Positions 47,237 through 56,900 of a stretch of 64,000 nucleotides of DNA are shown here, one piece after another (within the stretch, counting starts at the first letter, position 1; every line of letters starts with the position of its first letter). Position numbers and translations under genes: made by a program. The notes under the pieces are model-generated. The model ran no database searches. It was not told the origin of the DNA and worked only from the letters and a program-made list of their open reading frames with translations. This stretch comes from Bacillus sp. FSL K6-3431 (lineage in GTDB: Bacteria > Bacillota > Bacilli > Bacillales > Bacillaceae_C), in NCBI RefSeq assembly GCF_038002605.1, contig NZ_JBBOCT010000001.1, positions 1,302,001 through 1,366,000 on the forward strand, given 5' to 3'.

Positions 47237-48595
47237 CTATCCAATAATCACTCTTTCCTTTGGATAATGATAATCAGGAGCTTTTTCATTATTTCCCAAT
47301 GTTAACAAAAAGGAAAGTATTCCGATCCTCCCAATAAACATTAATACGATCAGAAGTGATTTACCAATATTCGATAAGTCTGGTGTAATCCCCATAGATG
47401 CACCACAGGTTCCGAAGGCAGAAGATACTTCGAATATGATGGCAATGAGACTAGCATCTTCTGTTATCGATAATATAAATATTGATGTACACCATAAAAT
47501 AACTGCAAGCATCAATACAATTAATGATTTCAGTACATCTTCTTGATGGATTTCTCTTTTAAATATCTTGATCACTTTATTACCTTTTGCAAAATGATAA
47601 AGGAAAAGAATATTTAAAGCAAACGTAGTTGTCCTTATTCCGCCTCCAACGGAACTTGGTGATGCCCCGATAAACATGAGTGTAGACATAAAAAGAATAC
47701 TTGGCGATGTTAATTGATTAATGTCCAATGTTAATAAACCTGCACTCCTCATCGTTGTAGATTGAAATAGGGAATAAAACAAAGATTCATGCCATGATTT
47801 ATCCGCAAAAAAGTTGTTGAATTCCAAACAAAAAATAACAATTGTTCCGACTACTAGAAGTAGGAAATAAGTAGCTGTTGTTATTTTAGTAAATAAGGTA
47901 AAGCGAAACCTATGTTTTTCATCTTTGTGAAATAGAAACTTTTTTACTTCTATCCAAACAGGAAAGCCAATCGCGCCAAGAATAATTAAGATAATTGTAA
48001 CAAATTGAACAAAATAATCATTTGCAAATGGAATTAAGGACTCACCAGTAATATCAAAGCCAGCATTAGTCGTAGCACTAACGGAAGCAAATAATCCTTG
48101 AAGAAAAGCTTCCTGCCATGTTGGGAAATAATTCAGGTAATAAGAGCCTAGAATTATGGCGCCAACAGCTTCAATTAATAATATTAAAAACAAAATTTGC
48201 CGTAATAAATCAACCAGTCCTGATTGATTAATTTGATTTTGATCTGTTTTAATTAACTGTCTTTGTTTTAAACCGATTTTCCTCCCTAGAATTAGCCAAA
48301 AAAATGTGCTAATCGTCATAATGCCAATTCCGCCTATTTGCAGTACTAACATAAGTAAAAATATGCCTGAAGTTGTAAATGTCTCCGAAATACTAACAGT
48401 ACTTAACCCAGTTACACTTATCGCACTAGCGGCAGTAAATATAGCATCCATAAATGACCAATCTGCTCCATCTTGTCTTGCAAAAGGAAGGCTAAGGAGA
48501 ACTGCTGCAAGCGCAACAGTAAAAACATAATAAGAAACAAGGATACGAAATGGCGTAAGCCTGCTCAATTTATATTTTTGAGAACGTATCATCAC
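47237..48595 (-). CDS. ktrD: K+ channel membrane subunit KtrD
   Basis: 452-residue TrkH/KtrB-family protein with four pore-loop repeats; selectivity-filter glycines appear in AISVTGLST, ATTNAGFD, TMRSAGLLT and SAFGTCGASMG. It pairs with the RCK subunit KtrC (11.2-11.9 kb) for low-affinity potassium uptake. Equivalent to B. subtilis YkrM. The start is taken at ATG near 48595/48592. Confidence 0.92.
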   Translation of the reverse strand: MMIRSQKYKLSRLTPFRILVSYYVFTVALAAVLLSLPFARQDGADWSFMDAIFTAASAISVTGLSTVSISETFTTSGIFLLMLVLQIGGIGIMTISTFFWLILGRKIGLKQRQLIKTDQNQINQSGLVDLLRQILFLILLIEAVGAIILGSYYLNYFPTWQEAFLQGLFASVSATTNAGFDITGESLIPFANDYFVQFVTIILIILGAIGFPVWIEVKKFLFHKDEKHRFRFTLFTKITTATYFLLLVVGTIVIFCLEFNNFFADKSWHESLFYSLFQSTTMRSAGLLTLDINQLTSPSILFMSTLMFIGASPSSVGGGIRTTTFALNILFLYHFAKGNKVIKIFKREIHQEDVLKSLIVLMLAVILWCTSIFILSITEDASLIAIIFEVSSAFGTCGASMGITPDLSNIGKSLLIVLMFIGRIGILSFLLTLGNNEKAPDYHYPKERVIIG

Positions 48596-48710
48596 TTTAA
48601 TTATCCCCTATCATTAACATTATTCTTCTATCTTAATGAAAAAAGTACATAAAGAAAAGAATTATATCCATATTTTTTAGTAATAATTTACTCAGGTTTG
48701 ATTTTCCAGA

Positions 48711-48739
48711 CATGATTTTGGTATATAAAAGCCATATTA
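48711..48739 (+). promoter_or_regulatory. Candidate sigma-G promoter of the SASP gene
   Basis: CATGA (48711-48715), 17 bases, CATATTA (48733-48739), close to the forespore sigma-G pattern (GCATR / CATnnTA). Fits the forespore role of the gene downstream. Confidence 0.6.
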
Positions 48740-48780
48740 ATATTACGTAAGGGAATATATTTGTAAAGGAGAAGATATAA

Positions 48781-48978
48781 ATGGCTCGACAAAGTAATAA
48801 GTTACTTGTTCCAGGTGTTGAACAATATTTAGATCAAGTGAAATATGAAATAGCGCAAGAGTTCGGTGTAACTCTTGGTTCAGATACAATTGCCAGAGGG
48901 AATGGTTCCGTCGGTGGAGAAATCACGAAAAGACTTGTAAAACAAGCTCAACAGCAGCTATCAGGGAAAAACGAATAA
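48781..48978 (+). CDS. Alpha/beta-type small acid-soluble spore protein
   Basis: 65 residues with AAAGGAGAAG upstream. Both SASP signatures are present: [10 protein letters not shown] (GPR protease cleavage region near the Glu) and the C-terminal [19 protein letters not shown]. It binds and protects spore DNA. Position next to ktrD suggests the sspD copy of B. subtilis, but paralogues are too alike to name it safely. Confidence 0.95.
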   Translation: MARQSNKLLVPGVEQYLDQVKYEIAQEFGVTLGSDTIARGNGSVGGEITKRLVKQAQQQLSGKNE

Positions 48979-48995
48979 CTGGAATATATTATTAT

Positions 48996-49029
48996 AAAAG
49001 TCCGGTCTAATTTAGACCGGACTTAAAAG
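48996..49029. terminator. Bidirectional terminator between SASP gene and rsgI
   Basis: Stem AAGTCCGGTCTA / TAGACCGGACTT, flanked by A and T residues on both sides, between convergent genes. Confidence 0.88.
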
Positions 49030-49049
49030 AAATATAAACTTATCTTAAC

Positions 49050-50243
49050 TTATTCCATCCTTTGCTTTCTTTTATCATGTTTTTCTTGCTCTTTATTATT
49101 TTTCTTTTCAGAACCTTCGTTTTCCCTCTGTCTTTCTTTATCGTATTTCTCTCTTTCTTTATTACTTCTTTCTCTTTCTTTATTACTTCTTTCTCTTTCT
49201 TTATCTCGTTGCCGTTGCGATTTTTCCATATCTTTTTGCACTTTTTTCTCATGTTTTTCTTCTTGTTTCTGCATTTTATCCCATTCAGGTTTCCGTTGCT
49301 TATCGGTTTGCTTCTTTTTATCATCTAAGCTTTTCTGCGTCTTATCTACTATCTGATTTGTCTTTTCTTTATATTCTTGTTGTTTTTGATTGGAAGGATT
49401 AATTTCTCCAATTTGTTGATTTTCTTTTTCCTTCGATTCAATGATTTCCTTCTGTTCTACTCTCTTTCCACTATCTACTCGTTCAGATGGATGTGTTTTT
49501 TGTAAGTTTGATGATTCAATTGGCAGGCCTTTGGGCTTTTCAACCGGACTTTTCTTATTTTCACGCGAATCATCTTTTTTCGGTTTGTTTTCTTTTGTAG
49601 TTATAAACAAACCAATAGTAATACCTTGTTTTTTAGCTTTGTTTTTATCATCCATCGATGTTTCTAACAATCGTAGCTGCACATTATTATCTACAGCAAT
49701 TGAGCTTATTGCTGTCATTTCAGTTTGTAATCCGTTCATTTTCTTTTGCGCTTGTTTATTAATAAAGGCATGGGCAATGATTAAGTCGTTATTTTCCTCG
49801 TAATATCCCATTTCATCAAGTTTTTTTAGTATCATCTCAGCAGCTACATAAAAGTCTATATTTTTCAAGCCTTTTATGCTATTTAATACTTTTTCACCAT
49901 CTACATTAAAAGCATGTGCTGAAATTACGCGATGATTTTTGTTTATTGATAGTTCAATACTTGGATTAATATCAAATGATACAAAAGCATATGCTTTCTT
50001 TTTTGTGATAAAAGGCGGGCCAAGTATGAGAAGAAATATCATTACTGCGACTAATGAGACTGCTGTTATATATTTTGTTTTATGGAATGAAAATCGATTC
50101 TTTTCAGATTGTATTGGCCAAAATAGGATTTCCTTTCCAATCTTATCATCATGTCCTGTTTTTTGACCGTGCAAAAATTCTCCATTGGCTGTAAGGATGA
50201 CAAGGTGTGTATTTGTGATTTCTAGTATTACTCCTTTTTTCAT
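49050..50243 (-). CDS. rsgI: Anti-sigma-I factor RsgI with charged repeat tail
   Basis: 397 residues. Cytosolic N-terminal RsgI domain (MKKGVILEITNTHLVILTANGEF), one membrane span near 57-76, an extracellular segment with the conserved SFDINPSIELSIN stretch, then a long Lys/Glu/Arg/Gln-rich tail. The last 100 residues are almost wholly charged and contain heptads KERERSN. It sequesters SigI; the start codon overlaps the sigI stop. The tail may span the wall or act as a sensor. Confidence 0.93.
   Translation of the reverse strand: MKKGVILEITNTHLVILTANGEFLHGQKTGHDDKIGKEILFWPIQSEKNRFSFHKTKYITAVSLVAVMIFLLILGPPFITKKKAYAFVSFDINPSIELSINKNHRVISAHAFNVDGEKVLNSIKGLKNIDFYVAAEMILKKLDEMGYYEENNDLIIAHAFINKQAQKKMNGLQTEMTAISSIAVDNNVQLRLLETSMDDKNKAKKQGITIGLFITTKENKPKKDDSRENKKSPVEKPKGLPIESSNLQKTHPSERVDSGKRVEQKEIIESKEKENQQIGEINPSNQKQQEYKEKTNQIVDKTQKSLDDKKKQTDKQRKPEWDKMQKQEEKHEKKVQKDMEKSQRQRDKERERSNKERERSNKEREKYDKERQRENEGSEKKNNKEQEKHDKRKQRME
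49144..49206. repeat. 21-bp tandem repeat in rsgI
   Basis: About three copies of a 21-base unit (TTCTTTCTCTTTCTTTATTAC on plus, split here as TTCTTTCTCTTT + CTTTATTAC), coding for the KERERSN heptad. Copy number is prone to change by slippage. Confidence 0.8.
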
Positions 50244-50989
50244 CAGCCTAACCGCCCTTTAAAATATTCTTGCAGCATAATAAAGTCTTCGTGTAAAATA
50301 ATAATCATCGCTATAATATATTTTCGATTTCGTTCCAATGTTTTTCTACTGACATTTACTTTGTTTTCAAGTTCTTTTAATGGCAACCGCTTTTTTTGCA
50401 AAAAATAAGCAAGTAAATGCTCATCTTCAAAAACTACTTTTGCTACTTTCATAGCATTGATCCGTGCATCCTCATGTTTTGGCGACTGCTTCACCAACTC
50501 TTCAAAATCTAATCCATATTTGGCAAGTGACTGCTGAAAATAGCGAATCTCTTCTTTCCTAGCTTCTGATTCTTTATGCTGCTCAAATGCTGTGATTGAA
50601 ATAGTGTTCTCAAGCGAGAAATTATCAATCTCTACACTATCCAACAATCGTTTTTCCATACTAATATGTTGGTGTTTTGCTTGTTGCCGTATGTAATCAA
50701 TCACTTTTCTTTTTATCATCACTTCGGCGAGAGCTAGGAGGGAAGATCCTCTTTCTTTGTCATAATGATAAAGTGCATCATGGAATGCGATTAAACCAAT
50801 GCTGTATTCATCATCCATATCATCTATATATCGCTTGCAAACAGATGAAGCTGTTTTTTTAATAAACGGTTTATAATTTTCGAGCGTATGATTTAATAAT
50901 TCTATATTCCCCTTTTGAATGGAAATAGCAATACTTTCTAATTCATCTGTCCTGTTATGAACAAATAAAATACTTAACAAAGGCTTCAC
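50243..50989 (-). CDS. sigI: RNA polymerase sigma factor SigI
   Basis: 248 residues from GTG 50989, chosen because VKPLLSILF aligns with the B. subtilis start MKPVLSLLF. A longer frame to 51043 contains a TATAAT and is probably promoter. Sigma-70 region 2 has YIDDMDDEYSIGLIAFHDALYHYD; the C-terminal SigI-specific helix-turn-helix has VNVSRKTLERNRKYIIAM. SigI responds to heat and wall stress and is held by RsgI. Confidence 0.92.
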   Translation of the reverse strand: MKPLLSILFVHNRTDELESIAISIQKGNIELLNHTLENYKPFIKKTASSVCKRYIDDMDDEYSIGLIAFHDALYHYDKERGSSLLALAEVMIKRKVIDYIRQQAKHQHISMEKRLLDSVEIDNFSLENTISITAFEQHKESEARKEEIRYFQQSLAKYGLDFEELVKQSPKHEDARINAMKVAKVVFEDEHLLAYFLQKKRLPLKELENKVNVSRKTLERNRKYIIAMIIILHEDFIMLQEYFKGRLG

Positions 50990-51004
50990 CTCATTCTTTG
51001 AAAT

Positions 51005-51010
51005 ATTATA
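51005..51010 (-). promoter_or_regulatory. -10 element upstream of sigI
   Basis: TATAAT on the minus strand, about 16 bases before the GTG start region. No good sigma-A -35 is present at the expected spacing, so it may be weak or activator-dependent. Confidence 0.35.
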
Positions 51011-51138
51011 ACATGGAAGTGAGGTTACACCCTTATTCGTCATTCTTTGGAGATATAATTGTAAATAGGTTGTAATGATAACAATTCGCTCATCACGTAG
51101 AAAATCAGGAGAGAAATAACAATATTATAACTATTTCA

Positions 51139-51155
51139 ATCAAAAAAGACTGCCC
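51139..51155. terminator. Left arm of a terminator split by the IS
   Basis: ATCAAAAAAGACTGCCC pairs with GGACATTCTTTTTTGAT at 52839-52855 on the far side of the insertion sequence. Rejoined, they form a terminator-like hairpin with one AG mismatch and one GU pair. Confidence 0.75.
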
Positions 51156-51229
51156 TTTAAATTGATATGCTCCCCCTAAGGTAGACAGATTAAAAAATAA
51201 AAATCTGTTTGCCACAGGGGGAGTTTTTT

Positions 51230-51908
51230 ATGCCTAATAAATTCTATTCAGGTCAGTTTAAGTATGAAGTATTGTTGGCTTATAAGAACGAGAATTATAA
51301 GTCGAAGAATTAACAGCTATGTACCGGATTCCTAACGTTACTTTATATAATTGGGTGGAGAAATTTGAAAAGTATGGTTTAAGTGGTTTGGAGAACGCAA
51401 AAACATGGAAATCCTATTCTAAAGAGTTAAAGGAAGCAGCTGTGAAAGATCATATATCAGGGGAATACTCTCAATATGAGATTGTTCGGAAATACAAAAT
51501 TTCTAGTAGATCCGTGCTTCGAGGATGGATTGACAAGTATAATAGTTATAGAGATTTAAAGGATACGTCGAAAGGAAGGACGGGCTCTATGACTAAAGGG
51601 AGAAAAAATACTTGGGATGAACGGAAACAAATTGTAATCTGTTGCTTAGAGGATGGAAAGGATTATCAAAATACAGCTGATACTTATGAAGTCTCCTATC
51701 AGCAAGTATATCAATGCGTGAAAAGTATGAAATTGGTGGAGATGAAGCGCTTAGAGATAAACGAGGACAGAATAAAACAGAAGAAGAACTCTCACCTGAA
51801 GAAAAAATCAAATTAGAAATGAAAAGGCTTGAAAAAGAAAATGAACGCTTACGAGCGGAGAATGCATTTTTAAAAAAGGTAGAGGAGATCGAAAGGAGGC
51901 GAAGTTAA
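51230..51908 (+). pseudogene. IS3-family orfA (helix-turn-helix), frameshifted twice
   Basis: The reading frame starts at ATG 51230 (MPNKFYSGQFKYEVLLAY) and is interrupted by a shift near 51298-51301, then continues as VEELTAMYRIPNVTLYNWVEKF. It shifts again near 51715, after QQVYQC, into REKYEIGGDEALRDKRG. It ends at the leucine-zipper region LEMKRLEKENERLRAENAFL and stops at 51908. Both lesions look like single-base deletions. The programmed -1 site A AAA AAG lies near the 3' end, in the FLKK codons. Confidence 0.88.
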
Positions 51909-51910
51909 GT

Positions 51911-52786
51911 CAAATACAATTTGAAGATAAGTATATCACAATTAAAGAGCTTCATCAGAAAAAGAACTTTGCCATCTGCCTCCTTTGCGAAATAGCTGGT
52001 ATTTCGCGATATGCCTACTATAAGTGGCTGAACCGTACACCTTCTACACGAGAACTTCAAAATGAGGAACTCATCAACGAAATGAAAGCTCTCCATGAGA
52101 AAGTGGATGGAATCTATGGATACCGTCAGATGACTTTAAATATGAATCGAACATTCGGAAAGGGCTTCAATCACAAGCAAATTTATAGACTGATGAAGAT
52201 AGCTGGCATTCAATCTGTCATTAGAAGAAAGAAGAAACGTTATAAACATTCTAGCCCTCAACAAGTCACTGAAAATGTACTAAATCGTGCATTTACAGCG
52301 GAAAAGCCAAATGAAAAGTGGGTGACAGATGTCACAGAATTTAAGTATGGCCAATCGAAAAAGGCCTATTTAAGTGCTATTCGCGATCTTTATGATGGAT
52401 CAATTGTAAGTTATGTTCTAGGGCGTTCCAATAATAATCACCTTGTATTCAAGACGCTTGATCAAGCTACAGTATTATTGGATAAGGAATATCCACTTAT
52501 TCACAGTGATCGTGGGTTTCAGTATACCTCTAAAGAATTTGAACAAAGGATAGATGCCGCTGAATTGACTCAAAGTATGTCGCGTGTCGGTAGATGTATT
52601 GATAATGGACCAATGGAATCTTTTTGGGGAACACTTAAGTGCGAGAAATATTATCTAAATAAATATGAGACGTTTGAGGAACTTTCTATTGCGATAGATG
52701 AATACATCCATTTTTATAATCATGATAGATATCAAAAACGACTAAACGGCCTCAGCCCTATGGAATATAGAGTTAAAGCCGCTTAG
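51911..52786 (+). CDS. IS3-family transposase orfB (rve integrase domain)
   Basis: The frame is open from just after the orfA stop; the first in-frame ATG is at 52082, but upstream codons (QFEDKYITIKELHQKKNF...) belong to the family protein, normally made as an OrfAB fusion by -1 frameshifting. The HTH_21 region GIYGYRQMTLNMN is followed by the DDE core: Asp in WVTDVTEF, Asp in IHSDRGFQYTS, Glu in MESFWGTLKCE. This half looks intact. Confidence 0.88.
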   Translation, partial: QIQFEDKYITIKELHQKKNFAICLLCEIAGISRYAYYKWLNRTPSTRELQNEELINEMKALHEKVDGIYGYRQMTLNMNRTFGKGFNHKQIYRLMKIAGIQSVIRRKKKRYKHSSPQQVTENVLNRAFTAEKPNEKWVTDVTEFKYGQSKKAYLSAIRDLYDGSIVSYVLGRSNNNHLVFKTLDQATVLLDKEYPLIHSDRGFQYTSKEFEQRIDAAELTQSMSRVGRCIDNGPMESFWGTLKCEKYYLNKYETFEELSIAIDEYIHFYNHDRYQKRLNGLSPMEYRVKAA

Positions 52787-52838
52787 ATCCTTTTTATTAA
52801 TTCCACTGTCTACTTGACAGGGGGCAGTTCAAAATTAC

Positions 52839-52855
52839 GGACATTCTTTTTTGAT
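52839..52855. terminator. Right arm of the terminator split by the IS
   Basis: GGACATTCTTTTTTGAT, complementary to 51139-51155. Originally it would have ended the TerC-family transcript 6-22 bases past its stop codon; the stem is now 1.7 kb apart. Confidence 0.75.
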
Positions 52856-52860
52856 GTTAT

Positions 52861-53628
52861 TTAGTTTTCTTGTAATATGGCTTTTTTCTTTGAGACAACA
52901 TATCCACCTAAAGCAATACCAATCAGAACAATCCAGAATGTCATTTTCCATCCTAATGACTCCGGAAAATGTTTATCTAAAATTTGAACATTTGGATGAG
53001 CTAATGTAAAGACAGTCAGTTTTACACCTACCCATCCAACAATTAAGAACGCTGCTGTTTCTAGAGTAGGATACGCTTTTAATAGTTTTACAAAGCTAGT
53101 TGCTGCGAATCTCATAATAATGACTCCGATTAGACCACCAAGGAGCATCACGCTAAATTGTCCGCCATCAATGCCCCCAACTTGAAACCAACCAGTAGGT
53201 TTTAAGGTAACCGCCAAAGCTACTGCAGCAAGCATGGAATCAATCGCAAATGCAATATCAGCTAGTTCAACCTTAAAAACAGTCATCCAAAAAGAGCTGC
53301 CTTTTCCGTCTTTTAGTGCTACCTTCTCTTCCTGATGATCTTTTCTGGCTTTTTTTATTAAATGATGTGCAGAAAGAAAAATTAAGTATGCTGCACCAAT
53401 TGCTTGAATTTGCCATACATTAACAAGAAAGGTGATAAGAAATAATGCCGCGAAACGAAATACAAATGCTCCTAATAATCCATAAAACAAGGCTTTCTTT
53501 TGCTGTTTTTCAGGCAAATGTTTTACCATGACTGCCATAACCACTGCATTATCGGCTGCTAAAATACCTTCCAAACCAATGAGTACAAGTAATACCCAAC
53601 CGTATTCTAAAATCATTGACATATCCAC
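52861..53628 (-). CDS. TerC-family membrane protein (probable Mn2+ exporter)
   Basis: 255 residues from GTG 53628 (TGGAGGA at 6 bases); an ATG at 53622 is an alternative. About seven membrane spans, with the TerC signatures LEGILAADNAVVMAVMVKHLPEKQ and ELADIAFAIDSMLA, whose acidic residues may bind metal. Related to B. subtilis YceF/YkoY (MeeF/MeeY), implicated in Mn2+ export to secreted proteins. Control by a Mn2+ riboswitch supports this role. Confidence 0.9.
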   Translation of the reverse strand: MDMSMILEYGWVLLVLIGLEGILAADNAVVMAVMVKHLPEKQQKKALFYGLLGAFVFRFAALFLITFLVNVWQIQAIGAAYLIFLSAHHLIKKARKDHQEEKVALKDGKGSSFWMTVFKVELADIAFAIDSMLAAVALAVTLKPTGWFQVGGIDGGQFSVMLLGGLIGVIIMRFAATSFVKLLKAYPTLETAAFLIVGWVGVKLTVFTLAHPNVQILDKHFPESLGWKMTFWIVLIGIALGGYVVSKKKAILQEN

Positions 53629-53689
53629 CAAAATTCCTCCAATACACATTTTTACATCCCTATTGGCAAAGGTTTTTGGTTGCTTTTAT

Positions 53690-53832
53690 AAAAACAAAAA
53701 GACCTCTGCCTAATAGGCAAAGGTCTTGCTAGACATAGTTCATGTCAACAAAGCCGGTGATTTTACTCACGAACTGACGACTTTGTTTTAGGTAGACTCA
53801 CTTGGAATATACCTAACGCTACTCCCCTTTGA
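53690..53832 (-). promoter_or_regulatory. yybP-ykoY manganese riboswitch with terminator
   Basis: The minus strand reads CAAAGGGGAGTAGC at its 5' end and CCGGCTTTGTTGACATGAAC near its 3' half, the conserved yybP-ykoY core. A terminator follows: GACCTTTGCC (53716-53725 plus coordinates) with GGCAGAGGTC (53701-53710), then T-run. P1 would pair CAAAGG (53826-53831) with CCTTTG (53718-53723), which belongs to the terminator 5' arm. Mn2+ binding should therefore prevent termination and switch the gene on. Confidence 0.93.
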
Positions 53833-53902
53833 CATAAAGTCAAATATATGATGTTTTTTTCATTATAAAACAAGTGATCGAATGTTGCAAGTGAAAATTT
53901 AC

Positions 53903-56900
53903 TTATTTAATAGACTTCCTAATTCGCTCATACTTTTTCCGATTCATTTTTCTTGTCTCTGAATCAAACAAACTATACACGATGGGGATTATAAACAATG
54001 TAAGCAATGTACTACTTACTAGTCCACCTATAACCGCAACTGCCATTGGTTGATTCATTTCTGTACCTTCCCCAATGCCAAGCGCCAGTGGGACAAGACC
54101 CAAGATTGTCGTTAATGCCGTCATCAAAATTGGACGTGCACGATCTTTTACTGATTCCACTAATGCCTCCATACTAGATAACCCGGCTGCTTTTCTTTGG
54201 TTAATATAATCAACAAGTACAATCGCATTATTAACTACAATTCCCGCCAAGATAATTATTCCAATAAAAGCTGGGATACTTAAAGGCATATTAGCAATGA
54301 TCAAACCCGACGCAACACCGATTACCATTAATGGTACTGTAAACATAATAACGAATGGATATTTAAATGATTCGAATTGAGCTGCCATAACAATATAGAT
54401 AAGAACAATCGCCAAAATAAATGCCATTATCATATCGTTTTTTGAATCTTCAAGTAGCTCCGTCTCCCCACTAAAAGTAATTTCAGTTCCATCTGGAAGA
54501 TCTAGTGCAGTAATTTTTGTTTCTACCTCTTTAGAAATATCGCCAATGTTCGTATCCACATTATATTTCATGGTAAACTCTACAGAATCCTGTTGATTGA
54601 TTCGCTGAATTTGAACTGGACCTTTTCCGTTTTTTATGGAGGCAATCTTGCTTAATTCTACATATGAACCATCAGGTTTTTTAATTAATAATGTTTTTAA
54701 CTTATCAATATTTCTAGAAATTGTCTCATCATATTCAACGAAGACACCAAGTACATCTGTATTTTCTCCAATGATTTGTGCAGCTTGCACTCCTCTGGTC
54801 ACATCATTTACTATTGTTGCTATTTGGGCTGGAACAAGTCCTGCTTCAAAGGCTTTATCACGATCTATCGAAATTTGTATTTCTTCTACAGTATCAGCCG
54901 TACTTGTAGATAGTTCTGTAACATCATTTAAAACAGTTAGTGCATCGTAAATGTCATCTGCACTTTCATCAAGACGCTGTTTATCCGTATCCCTTACATT
55001 AAAGGATAAAGTTTGTGGTGCCATTCCTGAAGCTGCCTGAACATTAAATGTCAATTCTGCTTGGCCGTTAATTTGTTCAATTTCTTTTTCAAGTAATGGC
55101 TTCATTTCATCCACAAATGCGAAAAGCGATTGGCTACGGTTGGCTAGTGGTTTTAATTTCACATATACCTCCGCAGTATTTGCCATCCCGTTACCTTGAA
55201 AAATCGATTCTTGTGTTGATCCGATCAAGCTGACATATACATCAACATCTTTTTCAGCTTTTAATTTTTCTTCCAATCCATTTATTACTTTTTCCGTCTC
55301 TGACAGTGCAGCTCCATTTTCAAGCTGAACATTTATACTAAAATACCCTTCATCCGTCGGCGGTAAAAATTGTGTCCCAATTTTACTAAGTCCGAAAAGC
55401 CCAGCAGCAAATAATAACACAGAAGCAGTCAAGACAAGCATTCTATGACGTAAAGACCAACGAATAGAACGATCTAACATATTCAGTGACTTTGATCTTC
55501 GCCTTCTCGCCTCATAATTACCTGCTGGTACTTTTAACAATCTACTTGCAAGCATCGGAACTACTGTCAATGCGACAAAGAGAGAGGCAAATAAACTAAA
55601 AGATATCGTAAAAGCAAATTCTTTAAATAACTGACCAAGTAGCCCACTAATAAAGACGACTGGTAAAAAAACAGCGACCGTCGTTAATGTCGAAGCAGTA
55701 ATTGCTCCCGCTACCTCATGCGCCCCATCACGAGCCGCCTGTTTCGGATCCTTTCCCATAGAAAGGTGGCGATAAATATTTTCGATTACAACAATTGCAT
55801 TATCAACAAGCATACCAACACCCAGTGCTAATGCACCTAATGTCATAATATTTAATGCAAAATCAGCAAAATACATTAATACGAACGTAACAATTACTGA
55901 ATATGGTATGGCGATGCCGACAATGAGTGGACTTTTTATATTACGCAAAAACAAGAAAAGAACAAGCATTGCTAGTGCTCCACCAAAAATAAGCGAAGAA
56001 GCAATATTATTAATGGCGATTTTAATATAATCGCCTTGATCAAATAAAATATCTGACTCCATTCCCTTGTACTGTTCTTTTTTCAATAAGCTATGTAGTT
56101 CTTTTTGAAAATTTTTAGATACATTTGCTGTATTTGCATCTGTTTCCTGCAACACACTTAACAAGACAGATGGGCTTTCATTTGTACGTGTAATATTATT
56201 AGTCTGTTGTTTTTGTTGTTTGACGTCCGCGACATCTTTAATATATATTTTCTTACCTGTTTTAGGATTCACTGTTACCGCTAGATCAGCTACTTCATCT
56301 GCTGAGTGAATCGTGCTAATAATCCTCGTTGTCAGTTCCTGTCCTTCCGTAAGAACCGTAGCTCCTGGCATAGAGATGTTATTTGCTTGGATCACATGTA
56401 CAATATCTGTTTGCGCTAAACCGTTTTCTTTTAGCTTTTTCTGATCAATTTTCACCCTAATTTCTTCTATTAACGTGCCAGTGACATTTACACTTGCTAC
56501 TCCTTCTACCCTGGTAAGTTCCGTCGTCAATTGATCAGCAATGGTACGTAAGTCTTCTTCATTATCTGTTGCCATTAATGACAGTTGAATAACGGGAAAT
56601 TGCGAAGGGTCAAATTTTAAAAATCGCGGTTTTTCAGCATCTTCTGGCATTGGCGTTTGATCAATTTTTTGTAGAACATCATTTTGAATATCGTCAATTT
56701 TCGTTGTCCATGAAAATTCCAATAATATTAAATTAGAACCTTCCTGTGCAATAGACTGCACATTTTTAATACCAGGTAATGTGGAAAGGTTTGCCTCGAG
56801 TGGTTTTGTAACTTTTTCGACTACTTCCGTTGGACTTGCTCCTTGATATGAAGAAACCACTACTGCAATAGGTGGATTAATATCCGGAATCAATTTCAAC

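Larger units (their letters stand above)
51163..52831 (+). mobile_element. IS3-family (IS150-like) insertion sequence
   Basis: 1669 bp bounded by 26-base imperfect inverted repeats (about 19/26 matching; TGATATGC... left, ...GCAGTTCA right) with TG...CA ends. It is flanked by a 4-base direct repeat AAAT (51159-51162 and 52832-52835). It carries orfA and orfB with an A AAA AAG slippery site typical of programmed -1 frameshifting. orfA has two extra frameshifts, so the copy is probably unable to transpose by itself. Confidence 0.92.

Noticed and set aside
49062..49328. 88-codon plus-strand ORF rich in Phe/Leu opposite rsgI
   Set aside because: It is the antisense of the Lys/Glu-rich tail of rsgI; no RBS, and the composition follows from the repeat.
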